Assembly: GCA_026874595.1 (NCBI GenBank)
Contig: CM049321.1
Coordinates: 6,502,979 to 6,566,978 of the forward strand
DNA: 64,000 nucleotides
DNA from: Sipunculus nudus
Lineage: Eukaryota; Annelida; Sipuncula; Golfingiida; Sipunculidae
Direction: 5' to 3'
Shown: positions 61,088 through 64,000 of the stretch, piece after piece
Layout of the letters: each line of letters begins with the position of its first letter
How positions within the stretch are numbered: position 1 is the first letter of the stretch
The notes under the pieces: model-generated
What the model saw: only the letters and a program-made list of their open reading frames with translations
What the model was told of the DNA's origin: nothing
Database searches by the model: none
Translations under genes and position numbers: made by a program

Positions 61088-62595
61088 TATATATATATAT
61101 GATTGTGTTTTTATATTATTCCTATGGTCTTCGATTAAATTTCATTATCACCTCTCGATCCATTTCATCCAATTCACGATTTTATTCATGTGAAGACTCA
61201 TGATATTGTTAGGGAAAGGTGTATATACTGTAAGCTTTCCTGCAAGGTGATCTTGTTTAGATGAATTTTAAAATGTACCTATGCATATGTGTAGACCTAC
61301 AATATTAAATCTATAAATTGATAAGAAAGGAGTATTAACTGCATAAATTATATGCAACAAAAAATTTGTTTAATACATTTGCTGTAAATCAGTGTAATTT
61401 TACATTGTAATACATACATAATTGTCCTTCTTAGAATCATGTGTTGAATATTTTCTTTATTTTATAGCTATTTTTAAGAATACCAAGTAGGGAAAAATAC
61501 TATTTTTTTCTTTCACTGTAGTAGTACTGATGATCTTGTAACAAGCGCTGGTTCACCGGTTTCAAATGACATGGCCGGACACCACATATTTGGTGAGAGC
61601 TACGCCGTCCAATGGGCCGACGAGACAGAGTAAGGCAAACCAACATGTCTCACAATCCAGAGGAGTATCTACTCAAGTCTCTTTACCCTCTGAAAAAAGC
61701 CCCGGACCCCCCCCCCCCTCCCAATCGCCCACGCCCCCCGAAGACAGAAAGATGAAAATCCCTCTAAGAGACTATCATAATTTTCTTCACTTCTCCTTTT
61801 TACTGTGAAGCGTTAAGTTTTATCGTAATAAAAACAAATTTGATCAGTTTTAATAATTTATTATTCAATAATTAATTTTGATTTATACATTCAATCATTA
61901 GCTGATAGTTGTGATAATTTAATGACGAATTCGACACATCTAGATTTCAAAATTTTCTAATTAAGAGATGCGTTATTAAAAAATTACGGGAAAAAATCTG
62001 ATTGAAGGAATTAAATTATTACGGAATCTAACAATTAACTTTCATTTCTCCAAAGGTGAGGGGAAATTTCGCCCAAACCCCCGAACTATTTAAGTGTACC
62101 CAGTTTCAGATCCCCCCTAATTTCAAGTCACAATCAAGTAACGGGGCCATATTTTGAGGGGGGGGGTATTACCAATGGGGGGGGGGGGGGACTTGAAATC
62201 GATTTCATCGATTTCTTCTATGGTTTCAGATTATCATTCGAAATATTTCTAATTTATTTAGATATTTATTTGATATTTCAGCGCAAACTGATAATAACAA
62301 CCATAATAATTGATGTGATTACTGCAATAATACTGTTGCTTTGGTCATAAACCTATTAGCAAGCTTAAATTCAATTGTTATTGTGACTCATAATCCTTGC
62401 CGTAGTGACACACAGATGCCCCTGAACTTAAGTCATCAACATAAGTCAGCAGCTTGTAAAGGACATATGGTATATTTTTGAGTTTCATCGGCCAACAGCC
62501 TACTCAATTGAGTTTACAGCTAGTCATCCATTAACTATACTATAGTTTTATATAATATGTATATATTGTTTGTATTTTTTTCAACAGCTGTCCAA
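33836..62595 (+). CDS. Secreted multi-VWD protein with C8 domain (3' end outside window)
   Basis: Seventeen coding exons join in phase: 33836-33878, 36298-36318, 38518-38747, 43063-43277, 45182-45289, 46270-46301, 47947-47994, 51675-51907, 52828-53042, 54532-54624, 56009-56301, 58539-58580, 58616-58666, 59653-59885, 60652-60848, 61522-61629 and 62588-62595. The product so far is 723 residues: signal peptide (1-19), VWD1 (about 22-206), Thr/Pro linker, VWD2 (about 232-412), C8 (about 413-510), Thr/Pro linker and VWD3 (about 541-720). Each VWD ends in a C-G-N-(Y/N)-N-G...DDLVTS segment, which in the family binds calcium. VWD proteins are extracellular and often form mucus, clots, adhesives or matrices; which applies here is unknown. 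The first Cys of the family's CGLC motif is absent in all three. The gene continues beyond the window. Confidence 0.88.
34048..34112. repeat. (TA)n microsatellite
   Basis: Intron 2 of the VWD gene. Confidence 0.95.
34386..34426. repeat. Short tandem duplication
   Basis: GTTGACACCAGGATAATCA occurs twice in a row. Confidence 0.85.
34546..35257. mobile_element. TTAA-flanked (piggyBac-type) MITE, copy A
   Basis: A 712-bp element between TTAA at 34542-34545 and TTAA at 35258-35261. Ends are TGGGACATAATC and, in reverse complement, GGGGCCATATC. The interior shares words with copy B at 45514-46021 in reverse orientation (GGTAAGCAAACAGTTTCAAGG, GATCGCGCCCGG, GTTGACACG-like). There is no transposase frame; the frames inside (34570-34975, 35018-35269) are not genes. 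Confidence 0.72.
35750..35792. repeat. (TA)n microsatellite
   Basis: Intron 2 of the VWD gene, about 500 bases upstream of exon 3. Confidence 0.95.
36298..36318 (+). CDS. VWD gene exon 3: 21-nt exon ending the signal peptide
   Basis: Between TTTTTTTTGCAG and GTAGGAAG. Reads GAVHGKK across the junctions. The likely cleavage is after AVHG, just before the mature protein begins. The flanking introns (33,879-36,297 and 36,319-38,517) hold TA tracts and AT-rich sequence. Confidence 0.8.
36934..37194 (-). CDS. Unrecognised 86-codon open frame in VWD intron 3
   Basis: Minus-strand frame with VYGRYLSAASRLFNVDQCVS and METIDDRAKEAKKKYGSQTP. Composition is coding-like and not repetitive. No splice-site pair, promoter or relative elsewhere in the window was found. 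It may be a retroelement or retrogene scrap, or chance. Confidence 0.25.
   Translation of the reverse strand: MRSIMLVKVYGRYLSAASRLFNVDQCVSWMETIDDRAKEAKKKYGSQTPRVILTLRIKYFDFQLKLTNAELQPLGHFFQNDKIIQF
38518..38747 (+). CDS. VWD gene exon 4: N-terminal half of VWD1
   Basis: 230 nt, acceptor TTTTTTTTCAG, donor CATG/GTACGT. Opens CCKLSGNGNYHQFDKGPMV. Potential N-glycosylation sites are NCT and NET. The family's usual GDPHY...DG opening is degenerate here. Nearly identical to exon 15 at 59653. Confidence 0.9.
40297..40515. repeat. (AAT)n/(ATT)n imperfect palindromic microsatellite
   Basis: About 140 bases of AAT repeats turn directly into about 45 bases of ATT repeats, so the tract can fold back on itself. 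The long poly-Tyr/poly-Asn frame on the minus strand is an artefact of this. Confidence 0.95.
40995..41400. mobile_element. Poly-G/microsatellite element family, copy
   Basis: GTGGCGTCTTTATAT start, TA tract (41178-41222), TTAATATATTTCATTCCCAA, then CAAATAGCAGGGGG and a second homopolymer G run. Confidence 0.55.
41490..41600 (-). mobile_element. tRNA-derived SINE head
   Basis: On the minus strand GGTATTGCCTGGTCAGAGAG (A-box region with TTGCCTGGTCAGAG) is followed by a B box GGGTTCGAGTC at 41544-41534, the spacing of a tRNA. The 3' acceptor strand does not pair, so this is a SINE head and not a tRNA gene. Confidence 0.6.
42140..42430. repeat. GC-rich island of unknown origin
   Basis: An abruptly GC-rich segment with a hairpin GAAGGCCGTGCCCAACGGCCGTGCTTC. 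The frames on the minus strand have no recognisable domain. Probably a repeat. Confidence 0.35.
42740..43000. repeat. Dispersed SINE-like repeat, intact copy
   Basis: Order: GAAAGGAGGGTATGC, GT-rich segment with poly-G, CACAACACAACTCATG, ACATGAAACTT, GGTGGGATCAGTAC, GTGTTGATCCGGCACAT, TCACAAACGTAAAGTCGC. Parts recur at 23705-23795 with 24575-24715, and at 59985-60240. It ends about 60 bases before exon 5. Confidence 0.6.
43063..43277 (+). CDS. VWD gene exon 5: C-terminal half of VWD1
   Basis: 215 nt, acceptor TCATATTACAG, donor GCAA/GTAAGT. Contains GFQTYENGIIKIEHIGQNIK, NLEVCLDN and the signature MNGLCGNYNG. Confidence 0.9.
43712..44115. mobile_element. Poly-G/microsatellite element family, copy
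   Basis: Begins CAGTGGCGTCAAATTTT, then poly-G, (CA)n (about 43819-43842), AATGGAACCAAAGTCT, CCATTTCCAATATATTAAC, a second poly-G, (GT)n, and a GACGACCCTG end. Confidence 0.65.
44874..44934. repeat. (TA)n microsatellite
   Basis: Intron 5 of the VWD gene. Confidence 0.95.
45058..45116. repeat. (TA)n microsatellite
   Basis: It ends only about 65 bases upstream of exon 6. Confidence 0.95.
45182..45289 (+). CDS. VWD gene exon 6: VWD1 tail
   Basis: 108 nt, acceptor TTTAAATTTCAG, donor CAGA/GTAAGT. Reads YDDLVTSGGYEVPNN and FGESWAVDWQDET, the typical segment after CGN.NG. Confidence 0.88.
45514..46021. mobile_element. TTAA-flanked (piggyBac-type) MITE, copy B
   Basis: A 508-bp element between TTAA at 45510-45513 and TTAA at 46022-46025. 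Terminal inverted repeats are AGGGGCCCAATC and GATTATGTCCCT (AGGGACATAATC in reverse complement). It lies in intron 6 of the VWD gene, in reverse orientation to copy A. Confidence 0.75.
46270..46301 (+). CDS. VWD gene exon 7: 32-nt linker exon
   Basis: Acceptor TTTTCTACAG, donor CTC/GTGAGT. Encodes DCNAGAGGTTT, a flexible Gly/Thr linker with one Cys. Confidence 0.78.
46302..47946 (+). other. Intron 7 of the VWD gene: nothing recognised
   Basis: AT-rich sequence without a repeat or frame that I can place. Confidence 0.6.
47947..47994 (+). CDS. VWD gene exon 8: 48-nt Thr/Pro linker exon
   Basis: Acceptor CTGCATTTCAG, donor GTTC/GTAAGT. Encodes PSTPVTTTPIPDVVTV, a mucin-like linker open to O-glycosylation. 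Confidence 0.8.
48430..49275. repeat. ~280-bp tandem repeat built of two half-units
   Basis: It starts with TACTCCCGTATATGTCGGGA and a CCGT-rich stretch. Units with CCAGCAAAAYCCAYGCATAT and GGTCAGAGGTCACCRCACTTT recur at about 48766 and 49045 (279 bases apart). A related half-unit lies between (about 48910). It lies in intron 8 of the VWD gene. Confidence 0.75.
50690..51115. mobile_element. Poly-G/microsatellite element family, copy
   Basis: A CCTTTTCTTTATAAACAGAC word duplicated before a TA tract (50748-50810), then AATGGAACCAAAGTCTTTTT, TTATTTCCAATATATAAA, poly-G, poly-C and CGCCCCTAAAAC. Confidence 0.65.
51675..51907 (+). CDS. VWD gene exon 9: N-terminal half of VWD2
   Basis: 233 nt, acceptor TTTCTACAG, donor TGTG/GTAAGT. 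Contains the canonical opening RGDPHYGQTDG and YQGVCTYNL. This is the most family-typical of the three repeats. Confidence 0.92.
52828..53042 (+). CDS. VWD gene exon 10: C-terminal half of VWD2
   Basis: 215 nt, the same length as exon 5. Acceptor TTTTCATGCAG, donor GGGA/GTAAGT. Ends VNGICGNNNG. Confidence 0.92.
53508..53632. mobile_element. ~125-bp near-perfect inverted repeat (small MITE)
   Basis: The left arm (53508-53554, CCAACTTGTACGCGTCAC...GGAAATGACTTATTAACAA) pairs with the right arm (53586-53632) around a ~30-base loop. Arm differences are few. It lies in intron 10 of the VWD gene. Confidence 0.8.
54532..54624 (+). CDS. VWD gene exon 11: VWD2 tail
   Basis: 93 nt, acceptor ATATACTTTCAG, donor CAGA/GTAAGC. 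Reads PNDDLVTSGGITVPANRQ and FGDSWNVT. Confidence 0.9.
54830..55285. mobile_element. Poly-G/microsatellite element family, reversed copy
   Basis: GGGTGTCAATAC start, poly-C, ATATTGGAAATGAAATATAT, TA tract (55148-55220), ATCCCCCCAAAAATAAAG and the end AAATTGACGCCACTG, which is the reverse complement of the CAGTGGCGTCAA start of the 43712 copy. Confidence 0.65.
55920..55958. repeat. (TA)n microsatellite
   Basis: It ends about 50 bases upstream of exon 12. Confidence 0.92.
56009..56301 (+). CDS. VWD gene exon 12: C8 domain
   Basis: 293 nt, acceptor GTACTTATACAG, donor GAAT/GTGAGT. A single exon of about 98 residues with ten cysteines (the last split with the next exon). It includes SGPYASCLADIQAEDFYMGC followed by EFDVCALYGDD, the pattern of the C8 module that follows VWD in mucins, zonadhesin and VWF. 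Only VWD2 is followed by C8 in this window. Confidence 0.87.
56400..56449. repeat. (TA)n microsatellite
   Basis: About 100 bases downstream of exon 12. Confidence 0.95.
56960..57640 (+). pseudogene. Decayed retroelement ORF (RT-type, widespread in cnidarians and lophotrochozoans)
   Basis: Broken frames contain KNIPTPTSKEYILRLLEKTK, MRWKAFFFLNGKS, EEMTDFERDILHMVETIK and, after a frameshift, FLTIKDHRKT. The order and wording fit the region just before the reverse transcriptase core of a retroelement polyprotein that I recognise from invertebrate genomes; the exact clade is not certain. Several in-frame stops and frameshifts are present. It is in the sense orientation within intron 12 of the VWD gene. 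Confidence 0.6.
58014..58062. repeat. (TA)n microsatellite with CT-rich lead
   Basis: A CTCTCCCTCTCT-rich stretch (57968-58010) precedes the TA tract. Confidence 0.93.
58140..58250. repeat. Dispersed repeat, copy 3 (GGTACTGCCACCTGCCGG family)
   Basis: GGTACTGCCACCTGCCGGAA followed by AATTATATACCTAATGC, as in the copies at 22762 and 29765. Confidence 0.55.
58539..58580 (+). CDS. VWD gene exon 13: 42-nt linker exon
   Basis: Acceptor TTTCCCTTTTAG, donor ATAT/GTTTCC. Encodes CPTKIDPPVPATSI. The donor is weak, but it is the one that keeps phase with the next exon; GTTCC at 58561 would shift the frame. Confidence 0.65.
58616..58666 (+). CDS. VWD gene exon 14: 51-nt Thr/Pro exon
   Basis: Acceptor TTTCTATTGTAG, donor CAG/GTTTGC. 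Encodes STTTTTPTPTPTPTPPT from imperfect repeats of a CCAACG/CCAACC hexamer, a mucin-like spacer between C8 and VWD3. Confidence 0.75.
59653..59885 (+). CDS. VWD gene exon 15: N-terminal half of VWD3
   Basis: 233 nt, acceptor TATTTTCATAG, donor CATG/GTACGT. Opens GYCCKLSGNGNYKQFDNGP. By eye it differs from exon 4 at 12 of 76 residues. Confidence 0.9.
59985..60240. repeat. Partial SINE-like repeat
   Basis: It shares AAGTGTGGATCCGACACAT and flanks with the copy at 42740-43000. It lies in intron 15 of the VWD gene. Confidence 0.45.
60652..60848 (+). CDS. VWD gene exon 16: C-terminal half of VWD3
   Basis: 197 nt, 18 shorter than exons 5 and 10. Acceptor TTCATTTTACAG, donor GAGA/GTAAGT. Contains GFQTYDDGTIRIESIGQN and MHGLCGNNNG. 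Confidence 0.9.
61052..61100. repeat. (TA)n microsatellite
   Basis: Intron 16 of the VWD gene. Confidence 0.93.
61522..61629 (+). CDS. VWD gene exon 17: VWD3 tail
   Basis: 108 nt, the same length as exon 6. Acceptor TTTCACTGTAG, donor CAGA/GTAAGG. Reads STDDLVTSAGSPVSN and FGESYAVQWADET. Confidence 0.88.
62588..62595 (+). CDS. VWD gene exon 18: 8-nt microexon
   Basis: CTGTCCAA between TTTTTTTCAACAG and GTAAGTG. In phase it reads D-C-P plus one base, the same place and first residues as exon 7 (D-C-N). The strong sites and exact phase argue for it; its tiny size makes it provisional. Confidence 0.6.
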
Positions 62596-63230
62596 GTAAG
62601 TGTACACGTACCTTTTTGGTTTATGTTTAAACGTAACATTGTTCTATCACAAAACCACGGAAGCAGATTCACATTTCTTTTATATTTAGTGGGGTTGTTC
62701 AGGTATCACGGTATAAATGTTATCTTTCTGTTAACTAAGCCTTATTCACATAACATGCCGAACTCCGGTGGATTTTTCAAATCGGCCAGAAGCGAGCTCC
62801 TCACTCATTTTAAAAATCCCGACGAAATCCTTCGATTTTTTTTAATTGTGGTCAGATTGTTATCGAGGCCCGGCCTAATCATAAGATTTTTTCATCACTT
62901 GAAATTTGAAGGGGCCCGTCAAGACGTTGGAAGCACGTCCGAGCTCCTCCGAACATCGTTCGTAACTCGTCCGGGATCAAATGAATTTTATTGGCCTTAA
63001 AGAAGCGCCAACTTCCGACGATCCCAGAGATCCCCCAGCGGTGCTCGCTGGAGAAACCCCGGCGATCCCTTCCCGAGCTGTTACTGAGCAAAACATTCGT
63101 TGAATTTCCAGCGAGTCCTGGTCGCTCTTTAACTCCTCAACGATCTGTTAAAATACTGACGAGGCTCGACCGAGTAAACAATGTCCGACCGAAGCTTGCC
63201 CAATAAATCCACTTTTTGGCAATAAAAACG
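62596..63230. other. Intron after the microexon; partly GC-rich, no exon found
   Basis: 62,750-63,200 is more GC-rich than other introns and has frames open on both strands (for example 62557-63000). The frames cross the splice sites of the microexon and show no domain. I take this as an unknown repeat. Confidence 0.4.
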
Positions 63231-63365
63231 TTATAGGGGCTCGTTGACGTGATGTGAATGGGGCTCTAGGAAAATTTCTTCTGTTTTTTCTTTTCGAAAG
63301 AAGGCCAAAGAATGCCAATCCCACATTGCATAGGCTGTTCGGTTGCATATATCCATGTATTTTTT

Positions 63366-63704
63366 AAATGGGATTCGGGCAAAATAAACCAAACACATGC
63401 ACTCAACAAAGCTATTTTGGGTATCTCAGTGAACTCGAGTTTTGCAAATACCATTTTGCAGCCAGTGGCCTTTCAAAATCTGCACAAGTGTAACGTCTCT
63501 GTTTATTTTTTTAACAAAGACATACTCTGAGCAAATGGGATTCGGGCAAAATAAACCAAACACATGCACTCAACAAAGTTATTTTGGGTATCTCAGTGAA
63601 CTCGAGTTTTGCTAATACCATTTTGCAGCCAGTGCAGTGGCCTTTCAAAATCTGCACAAGTGTAACGTCTCTGTTTTTTTTTAACAAAGACATACTCTGA
63701 GCAA
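63366..63704. repeat. ~168-bp tandem duplication
   Basis: 63366-63532 is repeated at 63533-63704. The second copy carries a few substitutions, a small insertion (CAGTGCAGTGG versus CAGTGG) and a shortened T run. Confidence 0.92.
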
Positions 63705-63847
63705 AAGCTTGTTAATCACATATTTGAGTTGTAATAACAGCCTACTTTGTAGGATTTAACTTACAGTTAATTCAGTTGCGTAACTTTTTTTAAAGGATGG
63801 ATGGGGGGGGGGGGGGGGAGGGGTGACTTGTAGTACACATACGCATA

Positions 63848-63848
63848 A

Positions 63849-63902
<54 letters not shown>
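63848..63902. repeat. (TA)n microsatellite
   Basis: It is followed directly by the small element at 63902. A second TA tract begins at about 63979 and runs to the window edge. Confidence 0.95.
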
Positions 63903-63905
<3 letters not shown>

Positions 63906-63975
63906 GAAAAACAACACTGTAAATTCACGTCTGTTTCACGGGATGCGATCCGATCATCAGGTGAATTTGGTTAGA
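63902..63975. mobile_element. Small element related to 25407-25550
   Basis: GAAGAAAAACAACACTGTAA, then AAATTCAC (63921-63928) and GTGAATTT (63961-63968) bracket a CACGGGATGCGATCCGATCA core. As at 25407, TA tracts flank it on both sides. Confidence 0.65.
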
Positions 63976-64000
63976 ATCTATATATATATATATATGTATA

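Noticed and set aside
62557-63000. 147-codon frame, one of the longest in the window
   Set aside because: It runs through the acceptor, microexon and donor of the VWD gene in a different sense, has no domain, and overlaps open frames on the other strand.
1-64000. CRISPR arrays, bacterial operons, ribosome binding sites, rRNA genes
   Set aside because: None seen. Repeats here are microsatellites, tandem arrays or transposons, and the genes have introns.

Overview
The window looks like nuclear DNA of a marine invertebrate, most probably a lophotrochozoan such as a mollusc or brachiopod. The support is short exons with GT/AG borders, long AT-rich introns, very many (TA)n tracts, TATA-box promoters, and repeat types (hAT and TTAA-flanked MITEs, LINEs, tRNA-derived SINEs, poly-G/microsatellite elements) that I associate with that group. 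No species-level call is possible. Almost every open reading frame over 60 codons is a chance frame or lies in a repeat. The real coding sequence is in exons, many too short to stand out as ORFs.

Region 1 (1-11,260, minus strand): the 5' part of a gene for a probable secreted protein, which runs off the left edge. Four exons (4202-4008, 2751-2639, 1643-1514, 495-277) join with perfectly matching phases. A TATA box (11257-11264) and a first coding exon (11184-11163) encode the start of a hydrophobic leader. One or two short exons lie in between, and their exact borders are ambiguous. The family is not securely recognised; a weak resemblance to GH81 beta-1,3-glucanases is noted. Its introns hold a tRNA-derived SINE, a complete hAT-type MITE with 8-bp target duplications, and a degenerate ~180-bp tandem repeat.

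Region 2 (11.3-32.6 kb): a repeat-dominated stretch without a convincing gene. It contains a decayed L1/Tx1-like LINE split by a second hAT-type copy, and a ~4.5-kb foldback structure with ~1-kb inverted arms. The foldback loop carries a ~290-bp tandem repeat, itself interrupted by a 764-bp solo LTR with a 4-bp target duplication. Further copies of dispersed repeats, a 91-codon open frame and a cluster of CRE-like sites follow.

Region 3 (32.69 kb to the right edge, plus strand): one large gene for a secreted multidomain von Willebrand factor D (VWD) protein. I reconstruct a TATA box, a 5'UTR exon and 17 coding exons (2,170 nt, 723 codons plus 1 nt) with every junction in phase. The order is signal peptide, VWD1, Thr/Pro linker, VWD2, C8, Thr/Pro linker, VWD3, and then an 8-nt microexon after which the gene leaves the window. 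VWD1 and VWD3 are close copies; VWD2 is more divergent. The introns are crowded with mobile elements, including TTAA-flanked MITEs, a poly-G/microsatellite element family and a decayed RT-type retroelement.

The two genes are on opposite strands with promoters about 21 kb apart, and nothing shows that they work together. Both appear to encode exported proteins. For the VWD gene a role in mucus, extracellular matrix, adhesive or shell matrix is an inference from domain content only.
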